Below, in pieces: positions 24,232-36,527 of a stretch of DNA of 64,000 nucleotides (its first letter is position 1; each line of letters begins with the position of its first letter). Where the stretch lies: positions 4,976,099-5,040,098 of the forward strand of contig JACMZG010001913.1 in assembly GCA_018340805.1 (NCBI GenBank). The letters are read 5' to 3'. A model generated the notes under the pieces. The model saw only the letters and a list, made by a program, of their open reading frames with translations. It made no database searches and was not told where the DNA came from. The translations under genes and the position numbers were made by a program. Source of the stretch: Microvelia longipes (Eukaryota > Arthropoda > Insecta > Hemiptera > Veliidae).

Positions 24232-24672
24232 CAACCTCCTGGAACCATTAGTATGGTCTTACTCCTGGAGCCATTAGTCTAGTCCGCCTCCTAGAGCCAT
24301 TAGTCTAGTTCCCCTCCGGGAGCCATTAGTCTAGTCCACCTCCGGGAGCTATTAGTCTAGTCCGCCTCTGGGAGCCATTAGTCTCGTCTTCTTCCAGGAG
24401 CCATTAGTCTAGTCTTCCTCCTGGACCCCTACTAAAGTCTAGTCTTGCTCATGAAACCATTAGTCTAGTCTTCCGTCTGGATAGTCTTCCTCCAGGAGCT
24501 ATTAGTCTAGGTTTCCTCCAGGAATCATTGGTCTAGTCTTATTCCTGGACCTCTACTAGAGTCTAGTCTTCCTCTTGGACCCCTGCTAGAGTTTAGTTTT
24601 CCTCCTAGATCCCTAATAGAGTCTAGTCTTCCCTCTGGAACCCTTTCAAAGTCTATTCACCCCCCTGGATCC
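24232..24672. repeat. 27-bp minisatellite (ggagccattagtctagtc)
   Basis: About sixteen copies, increasingly diverged to the right where 'ggacccctactagagtctag' replaces the first form. Confidence 0.9.
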
Positions 24673-25090
24673 ATTCTAGGGCACATCTTTAGATAGTTAC
24701 TCCCTTTTAGGGGAGTACTATACTGCTTCTTTTATCTATGTGACCTGCTTTAGGTTGTTACTCCTCTTTTACAGATCAGACTAGTTACTCCCTTTTTTGG
24801 TTACTCCCCTTAGTTTTTTGATTTTATTACTAACCTTCATATATTTTACCTCATTATACGCGCTTTCCTGGGGATGTAGAAAAGCATTGGGGCTATTGTT
24901 TTGGGTTAGAGTAGAGAGATAGTCAAAGATATATCTTCTTAACTAAGGGGAGTAACCATTTAAAGAAGGTCTCCTAAGAAGGGGAGTGACCATCTACTGA
25001 GAAAGTAACCTTCTTTTGATGGTTACTCCCTACCTCGCTATGAAGGGACTAACCTTTTCAGATAGTTACTCCCGTACAACGCTATCTTTT
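24673..25090. repeat. diverged 'gttactccc' repeats
   Basis: The word 'gttactccc' and its complement 'ggggagtaac' recur about ten times in both directions, which gives many local hairpins. No gene. Confidence 0.6.
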
Positions 25091-25397
25091 ATTACATAAC
25101 TTCATGCTCCATAGTTTTATTTGTACCAAGTTGATTATTTTTCCATATTTACAATTATTTAATGACATTTGTCATTTTTGTTCGACATTTTCATTTAATA
25201 TTAACGAAGTCCTTAAATCTGTTAAAAATAAGTTATGTTCTATATAATCTATATTATATCTATATATTTACTCTTTATATTCATGCTCAGCTTGAAATTT
25301 TTTTGATATGTGTAAAGGTGCTAATGATTAAATATTAAGCACCCTATAAATATTTGTTTTTTAAAACCTACAATGTTAACACATATATAATATATAT

Positions 25398-25431
<34 letters not shown>

Positions 25432-26883
25432 ATATATCTACCACTACCTCCCTCCGTGACCCAAACCTCATAAGCTCATTTTGTTCTTTTGAAAATTCGC
25501 GAAAAAGTTAAATGATGAAAAGTGTATATATTCTCTTTACATTTTTTTTGTTTTAAATTTTATTGTATTCTTTCCTGGGCAATAACTTGGGACATGAAGT
25601 TATTATCGTTCCAAGTTTATCCTCCTTTATAAATCACCTTCTATATTATCATACTAACTAACTTCCAAAAAAAATCACATCTTTTACTTTTAACCTCTGA
25701 ACTTGGCCACATATCACAAGGCAAACTATTTCACAATCATGAAATAAAAATTAAAAACTCGTAGCTTCTTCTTCTTCTTAAAAAAATAATAAAAGACTCA
25801 TCATTGAAAAGTCAAAAAGAATGTGATCTTTCATTTTTTCATAATTCACACATCTAATTTGATTTTGGTAGTTTATGTTCATCGATAATTATCTATTACT
25901 ACAACCAGATAATAGTTTTATTACAATATCATGGAATAAATAGAATAAACTTTACTAATACGCTGTTCAAATTCATTACAATTTCGTAAAATTTGTTATA
26001 AATTGTTTGAAATTAAAAAAAAATTGAAAAACTTCTTTCAAATTTCTTTAAATCTTTTTGTCATCCGTCAAAGAAGATGATTTTTAAGATATACCTTGTT
26101 TTTGGTTTATATTTTTATTTCTTTTATTTTTACAATCGTACGTTGATAAAAAAGATAGTTTGAATGTATAAATATATTACAAACAAATACTTAAAGTTAT
26201 TATAAAATAAATAAGGTACAATGTTTTGTACTTATTTTAAATAAATTTTTTCATAGAACCAATTATTGATTGACATATATACATATTTGTTCGTTTAACA
26301 TGTATTTTTCACACTTGCTTTTAAAGTATATATTTATATCAAATAAAATAGTGCTTTAAATAGTTAAAATAATATTAAATAAATAGACTTATCATAGAAT
26401 ATAAAGATCATAATATAATACATTTTAATTATTACATTTTATAAGTAACTTTTATGTAATAACATACATATATATATTGCATTCCACACTGTTTTAAACG
26501 TTCAGTAATTTTGTATATATATGTATATATTTATATTCCCATAAAAAAATCTGTAACATTCAAATATAATAAATACAACTACACAAAATTATAACAGTGT
26601 TTTTAGACGACGTACTAACACGCTTTTTTTAATATAATGAAAAACATAAAATTATATATTAAGTAACATATATATATATAAATATATGTGGATAAGGATT
26701 GAAAAGTCATAAGTTGTAATGTCATCGCGTCGTCATTAACCTCCGAACGACCTAGGGTACCGCTAACGACTCCTTCTGTTCACATGGCCTCTGACATCGA
26801 AATTTATGAATAGACACCCTTATAATAAGTTATGAGATTTCTGAATCTACTTTTTTTTTACTTTCGGTTTTTCATTAAGTATT
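25091..26883. other. AT-rich intergenic
   Basis: Contains (AT)n at 25386-25437. No open frame of interest and no repeat match. Confidence 0.5.
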
Positions 26884-27170
26884 ACTTTGATATATCACTT
26901 TTCCTCTATATATCACCATAATTATCACTTTTTCTCTATATATCACCATAATTATCACTTTTCCTTTATGTATCACCAAAATTATAACTTTTACTCTATA
27001 TATCACCATAATTATCACTTTTTCTGTATATAACACCATTATTATCACTTTTCCTCTATATATCACCATAATTAACAATTTCCTCTTTATATCACAGTAA
27101 TTATCACTTTTCCTCTATTATATCACAGTAATTATCACTTTTCCTCTATATATCCCAATAATTATTGGGA
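26884..27170. repeat. 29-30 bp minisatellite
   Basis: About ten copies of a unit holding cctctatatatcaccataatt and atcactttt. A minus-strand frame (MVIYRGKVII repeats) is a by-product. Confidence 0.9.
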
Positions 27171-27293
27171 TATATAAAGATGTTTTTGTGTCAAGTTTGT
27201 ATAATTGAATGCGTTTTGTTTCATATTATAGAAATAATATGACACATTATGCATTCATAACTTAAAAAAGTCAAGACTGCCATCTATTAAAAG

Positions 27294-27819
27294 CAAGGAT
27301 TTTGAATAAAGTGGATGACGACGCATTAAGAAACATTTCTGACCCCATGGAAGTTCTATTAGATAGAGAAATAAGAGGAAGCTTACCTTCCCCATGGTTA
27401 TAATGACAAAAGGGCGCCAAACGCAGGTTATGTAGCAAGATTGTCGAGTTCACTTCTCAACTATTTTCTGCGCTTCTCATGATTGTTACGTTTGTGGTTC
27501 TTGTTAAGTCATTTGTGCTTATTTAATTTTAAACTTTGGACTACACTTAGCCACTTCAATGAGTGATAATTTAAGCTTGTTTATAACCTTCTCAAGCAAT
27601 AAACAATAGGAAACCATTGAAAGGTAAGTTTGACTCTAAAATTTAAGATCTGCGCTGTTATAAAAAATTGTAAGCATGCGTAGTTTGTACCAAGCATGTG
27701 CTGTTGGTTTTTGACGTGTGTTTCGTATTGAAATCTCTCTATAGTTTGGTTTTCGATGGGGTCTTTTTTTTGTATTGCAAATCGACTTAGAGCGTCATCC
27801 CCTTTATTCAAGATCCTTG
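27294..27819. mobile_element. MITE-2, copy C
   Basis: Inverted ends caaggattttgaataaagtgg and cctttattcaagatccttg, interior as in 16111-16618. It is 526 bp. Confidence 0.85.
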
Positions 27820-28367
27820 ATTATAAGAAATGGCATTTTCCCAAAACAATTCTGTCTTTTGGATGACAGACCACAGACCCTGCGCTGCACTCAAAAGCAA
27901 GAAATGCCTGAAGAATACGTCAATGTCCAAGCGTCAAATATAGGCACTCATATCATATTGTAACTCTGCAATAATTGGATGAATTGAACAGATTGGAATG
28001 AAACGAAACAAACGTTTCATTCAAATGAAACCAGAGCCCCGTGGCCTCTTGTTTTATTCTTAGCGCTAGCATAATAATGTTCTTATATACTACGGTATAA
28101 ACGGGGGAAAAATAAAATTTACGAAGAAAAATAGGAAACATTAATTATGCTTTATGATATAACAATTTTTTAAGCTTAATAAAGGTTGAATTTATTCATG
28201 GTTGAACTTCATGAAGTGTTTCACCTGTAGAGTAGGCATCATTAGACATGACTTGAAGGATCTCATTAATATTTATTTGTTCCTCACTACGATATGGTTA
28301 TATTAGTGTTTGTATGGTACTCTAATGCGCCTTAATAATTCTACACACAGTGCATCGCAACAAAAAA
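27820..28367. other. intergenic, no gene seen
   Basis: Two 62-codon frames overlap here on opposite strands and neither has a domain signature. Confidence 0.4.
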
Positions 28368-28600
28368 AATCAAGACCTGATAATTCTAATAAAATATTGC
28401 TGATAACGAAGAAAATGAATTGAAGACATAATAATTCTATTGAAATATCACTGATAACGAAGAAAATGAATTGAAGACATGATAATTCTATTGAAATATC
28501 ACTGATAACAATGAAAATTAATTGAAGACCTGAGAATTCTATAGAAATATCACTGATAACGAAGAAAATTAATTGAAGACATGAGAATTCAATTGAAATA
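28368..28600. repeat. 56-57 bp tandem repeat, four copies
   Basis: Unit of the form 'gataacgaagaaaatgaatt..gaagacatgataattc..tattgaaatatcact'. Copies are highly similar, so the array is fairly recent. Confidence 0.9.
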
Positions 28601-28674
28601 GAATTCGTTTTGCAACTTTGTTGGAATGTGGCATAATTGAAGTCTATATTTAGAGGCCCAGTTTTGTTTGTAGT

Positions 28675-28682
28675 TATATATA

Positions 28683-28739
<57 letters not shown>

Positions 28740-28755
28740 ATATATATATAATTTA
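28675..28755. repeat. (AT)n microsatellite at transposon left edge
   Basis: Alternating AT ending in ataattta, which is also the left target duplication of the 3.3-kb element. Confidence 0.9.
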
Positions 28756-31700
28756 GGGTGGCTCTTAGGAATAGGGGTGAAAAAAAAAATGTTAGAAATG
28801 TTGTGCTCCAACCCTAATTTTGTTCGAATATATGAAAAAAAACCATAAAAATTTCAGCCCGATCGGAGGTGATTAACAGGTGCCGCCGACCTTTGAAGTT
28901 TTACAGGTGTCAAAATTCGTCAAAATTGTGATTTTCGTGACAATTTTTTTTCTGTGATTTTTTACATTATTTTTTAAGTAAAAACAATACTTAATTCACT
29001 AATAAGACACTATGATCTTATCATTATGACCTAAAGTTATCTTAGTTTGTACTTACTCTGACATTTAATGGTGGACATATATATTTTTTTTTCTGAAAAT
29101 TTTTCAAAAAACTTTTTTTTTTCTCTACACTGCAAAGTATAACTCATTAATATGTTTTTTGTTATCAATTCATTGGCATGTTATGTTTTTGTATACTGTC
29201 TTCTATAATTAAGGACCAATAATTGGTTATTTATACCAAAATTAGCAGAACTAATGTGTAACATACAAAACCTGTCATCCTATCTCGCAGTAGGTGAAAG
29301 CTAAGTAATGTGTTAATAGTCCAATTCAGTTTCAAATTTTCAATTTGTTTTTTGGTTTGAATTTATTTTCAAACAAGCCATTATTGTGACATCTGAAACT
29401 TCGCATGTTAACCCCTTTGCTTGACCCCCCCCTCTTCCCTTACCAAATTTATTCACCATTAACGAATGGTTAATAATTTTTTTTAGTACAGCATTGCGAG
29501 TTTTTAAATATATAGCCTCGTAATTGACTAATGACTGAATAAAACGCAAGTCAGACATTGGGGCCTTACTCGCACTTGTAGCACCATACCACGCTCTTAA
29601 ATACACTCTAATAAGGAAAGTTTAATTTTCTCATCGATGATTTTTCTTTGGTAGACATTTGAACTCACTTCTAAATAAATAATTTAAACAATAGATCGCC
29701 ATCGACATCCATCTTGCATGGCTAATAGCACCTGGGTTTCTAAATGACACTCCTCGAGGCAGAGTCTCTCCTAGAAAAATCATTGCCAGCTCCATTAGCT
29801 CCCTAATCTTCTCTTAATTGTTTTTCTTTTAAACTTTTTACGAAGAAAAAAGTCAAGCATTTCTTCTAAACTTCTGGACATCCTCCTTCAATACCAGAAG
29901 ACTATTTTTTCGGGTCTATCTGACCCCATGCATTTCTGAACCTAGAAACAGTGGAACATCTGGCCCAAAAGTCGGTCCCACCACTTCATTGAATACACCC
30001 TTTAACACCACTTCAAATATGTGGTGCCTACAAGGCAGGTATAGAAAATCCTTTTCTAAGAGGTTATCAATATTTCTGCAAGCTCCATTGTTCTTACCGA
30101 AGTTCGATGCCGTGGTGTCTAAACACATCGCTTGGACTGAATCAAGAAGTCCCATTCTTTAAGACATTTAGACTGCTGGGGCTTATTCTGCTCCAGTAGC
30201 CTGTGTTATCTCGGAGCTCCTACAACTTGTATTTTCGCCATATGAAATAAGAACTGCCAACCTCTCTATCTTATTGTCTTTTGTAATATTAGGAAGAAGC
30301 TTCCCATTTCAAAGTACGACAGCACACTAATTTCTATCAATACTAAAGGTTTTTAACATTTCCATGTATCTAAGAATCCTAAACTAGGATCGTTTACGGC
30401 TTATTGAATTTCTGTTAATTACCAAGTCCTTTGCATCATGGTAGGACGCTTCTGCTGTGGCAACTAATATATGAACAGCATCTCTGTCCCTAATTTGAAC
30501 CTATCTAAACGCTGCTGCTAGGTGATCATTAAAAAAATCACAGTTCCTCTAAAACCTAACAACGAAGGGAAAAATTGCATCAGAGACAAGCTCATCAGAA
30601 AACTCCCTCACTGTCGTCTGTGCTATACTGCTTCTGGTGCTTGGTAGCAATTCCGCAAACAAACTAGATCGATCAATATCCTTTAAGCATCGAGTTTTTT
30701 TACGGATCTCATCCTCCTTTTGCTCTGCAGTTCTCTATTCTGCCCTGTGTAAATTAATGTCAACTCCCAGCATAACACCAGGTCGCCCCTTCTTCTTTGC
30801 ATCCGCAAAAACTCTATGTTCCTCCTGGATTTTTATTTTGATTTTCGGCGTCACTAAAGGCAATATCAAATAAATCATCCAGCCTGTCCGTAAGCAAAAC
30901 GACTACTCATAGCAAAATCAGTCGTTTTAGAAGAATTTTTCTGAAGACAACTCCAATGGTCAGAACGAGAAACTCTTTCACTTGTATTTTATAACTTTAA
31001 ACAAACAACTTAAACCAAACACTTGATTTAAAAAGAATTTATACATTTAATGGTAACAGTTTGTTGTTCTGATCTAAGACTAGAACTTTTTTTAAGTAAG
31101 TCAAGGGATTTAAAATGATTCTTCATAGTACCCTTGCTAAGATCACTTCCCATCTTGCCCATGCAAGATGATAGTGAAATAAAAAATAATAAGAAAATAC
31201 CATTATTTTCCTTGACTCTCTTTAATCCCTTAAGTGGCACTAGATTATCTTACCTGAAAGTATTTTGGTAAACAAGTTGTGTCAATTACTAATTATACTA
31301 ACTCTATTCAAAATTTATAAACCTACCTTGCCTTTCTTTATCTATTATTTTTTTGTTGAAAATTGTCTAAATTTCTATTTCAATAGGCAAGAGGGGGGGG
31401 GTAACCAATAAGTTTCAGATGACACAATAATGGCTTGTTTGAAAATAATTCAAACCAATAACAAATTGAAATTCTTGAACTGAATTGGACTTTTATACCA
31501 TTACTTAGCTTTCACTACGCGAGATAGGATGACGTGTGTTTTGTATTGTACACATTAGTCCGCTAATTTTGGTATAAATAAACATTATTGTCCTTAATTA
31601 TAGAGACAGTATACAAACACTAATTATGCCAATGAATTGATAACAAAAAAATATTGTATGAGTTATACTTTGCAGTGTAGAGAAAAAAATTGTTTTTTGA

Positions 31701-32031
31701 AAAATTTTTCAGAAAAAAATGTATATGTCCACCATTAAATGTCAGAGTAAGTACAAACTAAATAACTTCAGGTCATAATGATAAGATCATAGTGTCTTAT
31801 GTGATTAAATTTTTTTTACTTAAAAAATAATGTAAAAAAATCACAGAAAAAAAAATTGTCACGAAAATCACAATTTTGACGAATTTTGACACCTGTAAAC
31901 TTCAAGGCCGGCGGGCACCTGGTTAATCACCTCGATCGGGCTGAAATTTTGTATGGGATTTTTTTTTTCATATATTCGAACAAAATTAGGGTTGGGAGCA
32001 AAGAAAAAAGAAAGTTCATTTTTAAGCCACC
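28756..32031. mobile_element. 3.3-kb DNA transposon with long TIRs
   Basis: Long inverted arms (about 28756-29330 and 31440-32031) start gggtggctct.. and end ..aagccacc. They pair through 'ccctaattttgttcgaatat', 'tttcagcccgatcgg', 'ggtgtcaaaattcgtcaaaa' and 'taatggtggacatat'. The 8 bp on each side are identical (ataattta at 28748-28755 and 32032-32039). The interior holds a decayed transposase on the minus strand. The superfamily is not certain; an 8-bp duplication would fit hAT or P-like elements. Confidence 0.85.
29340..30960 (-). pseudogene. decayed transposase-like protein (DNA transposon)
   Basis: Read in order on the minus strand, conserved pieces appear in changing frames: NGKLLPNITKDNKIERLAVL (about 30310-30250), VQAMCLDTTASNFGKNNGAC and LYLPCRHHIFEVVLKGVFNE with GPDVPLF (30155-29916), LAMIFLGETLPRGVSFRN and GAISHARWMSMAIYCL (about 29800-29680), and YLRAWYGATSASKAPMSDL (29606-29340). 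The FDTTASN and CRHHI blocks resemble the second acidic residue and the C..H motif of RNase H-fold transposases. Several stops and frame changes separate the pieces, so no protein is made. I recall this block order from uncharacterised multi-copy invertebrate proteins. The link to the surrounding long TIRs is an inference from position. Confidence 0.7.
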
Positions 32032-32039
32032 ATAATTTA

Positions 32040-32053
32040 TTATATATATATAT

Positions 32054-32084
<31 letters not shown>

Positions 32085-32112
32085 ATATTATATATATATT
32101 TATATATATATA
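32040..32112. repeat. (AT)n microsatellite at transposon right edge
   Basis: Alternating AT directly after the right target duplication. With 28675-28755 it shows the element inserted into an AT tract. Confidence 0.9.
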
Positions 32113-32664
32113 ATAAAAAAGATATGAATACACATCCTCGGCAGCTTATCAAAACCTTCTTTAAATTTATTATTAAATATATTCCTCTAACGTGAGATTT
32201 TTATGCAAGGTACTACTAGTAAATGAATAGAGCCAAAAAAGCGTTATTTTCTTTGAAATTTGCTGAAAAAATAATTTTTAAAACAAGAAAAAACATATTT
32301 TGCCATAAATCATTTAAACAAAATAATTATTAAAAATTGCAAACCTTTACAATTACACTACACCTTATTACCGTCAGACCATCGTGTCTCTTTTTTTCTT
32401 TTTCTTTCTAAAGTGCATTTCTTTTCTCATTTCTCTTTTTAGATTTAAAAGTATGATTAATGCGTGACTTTTATTTTTTTAATTCTATTAATTGCAACCT
32501 GCTTATCACCTGATCATCAGGTCAACAATGATTTACTTGAAAGAACTTAAAAATAATTAAATGCGTTTGTGAAGTTATTTTTGTTTCTTGTGTGTCGTAA
32601 AAAATGGAAAACATACATACTTACATTACATATACATACACACAACACAACACACACAACACCA
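32113..32664. other. intergenic, no gene seen
   Basis: Pyrimidine-rich patch (ctttttttctttttctttc) near 32390 and a short (CA)-rich stretch near 32635-32660. Confidence 0.45.
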
Positions 32665-32678
32665 TATATTATATATTA

Positions 32679-32768
<90 letters not shown>

Positions 32769-32780
32769 TATATATATATT
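32665..32780. repeat. (AT)n microsatellite
   Basis: Pure alternating AT. Overlapping YIYI frames are artefacts. Confidence 0.95.
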
Positions 32781-33004
32781 TCGGCAAGTGAGTTACCAAA
32801 TTTGTTAAAAATTTGATATTTTAAATACGGGCCTTCGGCAAGTGACAGCTCTTCGTTGTCTGCGCTCAGCAAGATGTAAATAGCAATTATTTGTTGATAC
32901 ATGACATTCTGCCATGCTTTAGCGAATTTTTGTCACCTCGCCAATTTTATTTATCAGCTTGCTTCTTAGTCGTAGTATGTATACGGGGCCGTATAGACGA
33001 AATT
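32781..33004. mobile_element. Rep-C dispersed repeat, copy 2
   Basis: Same sequence and same end point as 20400-20632, and likewise bordered by (AT)n, here on both sides. Confidence 0.75.
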
Positions 33005-33006
33005 AC

Positions 33007-33075
<69 letters not shown>

Positions 33076-33082
33076 TATATAT

Positions 33083-33142
<60 letters not shown>

Positions 33143-33160
33143 TTATTATATATATTATAT

Positions 33161-33227
<67 letters not shown>

Positions 33228-33255
33228 ATATATATTATATATATATATATGTATA
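33005..33255. repeat. (AT)n microsatellite, long
   Basis: About 250 bp of alternating AT with occasional TATT interruptions. Confidence 0.95.
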
Positions 33256-33334
33256 TACACAAATAGAATAATTTAGTAGTAAGACGCATTAAAATAATAT
33301 TTTCATTTAAGTTTTTTCCTGACTAATTCAGAAT

Positions 33335-33480
33335 TTTGCCCCCGTGACGAAGGCGAGGGTAGTTATAGAAATTACCTGTTGCGGCGAAGCCGAGGCAAGT
33401 TAATTCCTAATATTTTGTTACCTGTGAATGGTAACAAAAATCCCTCCGTCTTGATCCGCTCTTGCTAGCCTTCTGTACCA
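33335..33480. repeat. Rep-D fragment (gaaggcgaggg / gcgaagccgagg)
   Basis: 'cgaaggcgagggtagttat', 'attacctgttgcggcgaagc' and 'cctgactaattc' recur in 55435-55540 with 56240-56360, and more loosely at 60690-60800. Short GC-richer repeat, class unknown. Confidence 0.5.
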
Positions 33481-34451
33481 CACATCAGGGATGACAAAAG
33501 TTTCTGTTATATGGAACCACGGGTAGATAAGCTGGCCCGCAAAAGGGGAAGTACCTCAAGTTGGCTTTATTTTATCTATGATAAAACCACTGAAAGCGGT
33601 TTCAGCTCAATTGGACAATTCGAAGTGGCGCAATTGAAAAAAAAAACATAATTATGACTTTACTATGATTATTAGCTGTCTTTGTTAAAGTTTGTCTACT
33701 AACATAGAGCTTTACACTTATTCATGGACATAAATTTAGAAAAGCAGATGTGAGGAGATCATTTCATTTTTACTTAGACGTAAGAGTTTGTGACAATAGT
33801 AAATCATGAATTAGTATTAGGATTAAAATGATTGCTAAAATTTTAACCATATTTTTGCTTATGCTGTAAGAGGTTTTCCAGTCATTAGAAAGAAAGAAAG
33901 AAGAAAGAAAAATGACTTTATTGAAAAATAAGCATAAAAATATACAAAAATAAATGCATTGAAGCCTACTCCAGGATCCTTCTTTGGATCGTTAGAGGAG
34001 GGTTACTTAAATAACTGATTTTTTTTTTTTTCGTTTATTGTATATGCACACACACATATACATACAAATATATATACATACATACATATATATACATACA
34101 CACATATACATGTACACACTTTTACATATCCACACACATGCATACAAACATATACACACTAATGCAGTCTGCATAAGCACATTCATGTGTGGGTGCACAT
34201 AAATATTCACACACATATTTTGTGAGTCCCAGTCATTAAAATGTAAGTGACCTGGTTTAATCCTGAATTTTTAACTCTTATGACCTAAACCTAAGAAAGA
34301 GTATAATATAATCATAGAAATGTTAATAAGAATAGTACAGTTTACACAATTCTCTTCAATGTCTAAAGTAACATTAGAGGGAAAAAAAAAGGCTGGAAAA
34401 CTTCATAATTAGATAAAATCATATACATTTTAATTGTAATTTAAAAAAAAA
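33481..34451. other. intergenic with microsatellites
   Basis: (GAAA)n at 33888-33912 and a mixed CA/TA tract at 34045-34215. A minus-strand frame through the latter (MYMCVCIYMYVC) is an artefact. Confidence 0.6.
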
Positions 34452-34673
34452 TAAAATGCCCGTTTTAGGGCCTTTCGGCTCATCAGGGTATTCACCCTGC
34501 GGGAACCACCTCAGGTGGGTTGCATCTAATACACTCTAATAATTAATTAAATTTGGTGAAATCATTTTAATACAAATACTATTCATAAAATTTTAGAGCA
34601 TAGCCCGGGCTGCGAACCCCGGACCTCCGGTGCCAAAATCGAACGCCTTTACGATCACGGCCACGGAGGCAGA
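34452..34673 (-). mobile_element. SINE-2 (inverted copy)
   Basis: Minus strand: Leu/Ser-tRNA-like head (cctccgtggccgtgatcg), B-box (ggttcgcagcccgg), tail (ctgatgagccgaaaggccct, aaacgggca). It matches 42085-42315. Confidence 0.85.
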
Positions 34674-35194
34674 CAATTGTAATTTAATCATTAATAAATG
34701 TTAATACTAATATCATAGCAACCTGAGCGCATGGAATACTCAGTGAAACACGCGCTATAAAGAAAAAGTAAATCATAAGTCTAAGTATTTTGACGTGATC
34801 CATTGTCATGAAGTAGGAACCTGCGGGACAAGGTGCTCGTCGCATTGACAGTTTTGTCTTTAGAATAATTCTGGCGCGGTGGTCCGCATGTCGGGCGAAT
34901 TTCCTTTGGATGCGTGTTTCCGGGCTAAACAACCCATTTCTTGCTTATGCAAGAACCATGCCCATTGCGTGGTTCCGGTTCATGCTTTAGAACCTAAGCA
35001 GTTACTCAATTGTCAAGCACTGCTCGTAACTCATTTTGTCTGTAGTTTCCAAAGGAAATGCTCATAATTATCTAGTTGGTTGTACAAAACTATGCCTCTA
35101 AAATTAGAAGTACGCACTATTATTTGCTCTAGTTTAAAGCTTAGTTACTTATCATTAAGCTTAGTCAGTTATCTTTAAAGGTTTTAGCGCATTT

Positions 35195-35197
<3 letters not shown>
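34674..35197. other. intergenic, repeat-like patch
   Basis: 'ttctggcgcggtggtccgca' near 34868 resembles 15325 and inverted 16025. Two overlapping open frames here have no domain signature. Confidence 0.4.

Positions 35198-35266
<69 letters not shown>
35198..35266. repeat. (AT)n microsatellite at BEL/Pao insertion
   Basis: Alternating AT ending directly at the LTR. The last five bases (tatat) nearly equal the five after the other LTR (tataa). Confidence 0.9.
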
Positions 35267-35269
<3 letters not shown>

Positions 35270-35436
35270 CGTGAAGTTTAGATAGAAAAAAAGATATTGA
35301 ATTAACGTTTTTTATTACACACAACAAAGTAAGTTCTTTATACAATTATTAATTCTTCCGTCTTCCTCTTTTTCGTCTCCACGGTAACGTGATAATATTC
35401 TAATAAGTATAAACAATAACAATCGCTTTCGCGACA
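35267..35436 (-). repeat. BEL/Pao 3' LTR (170 bp)
   Basis: Minus sense starts tgtcgcgaaagc and ends cttcacgaca. It contains tataaagaac and an aataaa-type signal (gtaataaaaaacg). Compared with 40775-40942 it has one extra A (aatt/att) and one extra T (T5/T4). A short purine tract, gcggggaa, lies next to it on the internal side (35437-35444), in the polypurine-tract position. Confidence 0.9.
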
Positions 35437-35624
35437 TTCCCCGCAAAAGCAAATTCCTTAAAAAGGGTAGAAATCCAAGACATTAAATGTTGCAACTTGA
35501 TCTGCCCAAGATTTTATTCTTTTTCTTGCTTCAGCCGCCGCCTGGCGTTGAAATTTTGGTGAAGCATCCGAGGGCTGCGAAGATTTATCGGAATTTAAAA
35601 CAGCTTCTTGGGTGGCCTGCAGCT

Positions 35625-36527
35625 CTAGGGATATAGGTGTAATATTGAACGGGTTAAGACTCCACCAGTTGCCAGCTTAACCTTGGCAGTTCGAACGGCC
35701 CCGTCAGCACCCTGAAACAGTTCAACTAGTCTCCCTAGTTTCCAACGGCTTCTTGGGTCGTTACTTTTAATTTGGACAATATCACCAATTTGTGGGTGTC
35801 CCGCACGAATGCGCCCTCGTTTAATTTGAAGTTGATACCTCTCTCTTAGACTTGGAAGGTAAACATCGGTCCACATTTTCCAAAAATTATCAATTAGAGA
35901 CTGATGCTCTAGCCAGGTATCTCTAACATCCGCCTGACATATTGTTGGTAGACCTGTGTCTTCTAAGGTAATGTTGGCATTATCAATACGAGGAATTAAG
36001 AAGTTTGCTGGACATAGTGCTCTTTCTGAATCGCTGTCGTTAATGTAAGTGAGAGGACGATTGTTTACGACGTGTTCGACTTCAGTGATGATCGTTTCTA
36101 ACTCACTGATAGTAAGTTTTACACACCCTAAAGTCCTTCTCAAACAATTTTTAACATTGGAAATTAACCTTTCATAAAATCCGCCCATCCAAGGAGCTAG
36201 TTCAGGGATAAATTTCCAGGTTACCTGACTGTAAGTATTTTTTATGACGGAACTGACAGCTTTAAATTGTGTTGCGTTATCGGATATAAGCAAATTAGGA
36301 GTTCCCCTCCGAGCAACAAACCTTCTAAGTACAAAAGAGAATTGTAACGCACTTAAATCCCTGGCTAACTCTAAATGAATGGCTCTAATAGTTAAACATG
36401 TAAAAATTACACCATAAACCTTTTGCTCTCCTAGACTAGTTTTAACATACATGGGTCCAAAAAAATCAACACCTACAACCGAAAACGGATTCAACCGATT
36501 GACTCTTTCAGTAGGAAATGCAGGCAT
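35625..36527 (-). pseudogene. BEL/Pao integrase core and C-terminus
   Basis: A 300-codon frame with the integrase catalytic triad visible: D in VGVDFFGP (near residue 19), D in LLISDNATQF (near 83) and E in MGGFYERLI (near 118). The C-terminal half (WEDVYL-type, IGDIVQIKSND, RWKLGRLVELF) is the DUF5641-like tail of BEL/Pao pol. It overlaps the upstream RNase H frame by 37 bases in a different frame, so pol is interrupted near 36500. A stop at LYP ends it, with similar sequence continuing beyond. Confidence 0.85.

Noticed and set aside
24232..24672. CRISPR-like array
   Set aside because: Units are head-to-tail without spacers and the context is eukaryotic. The same applies to the other minisatellites.
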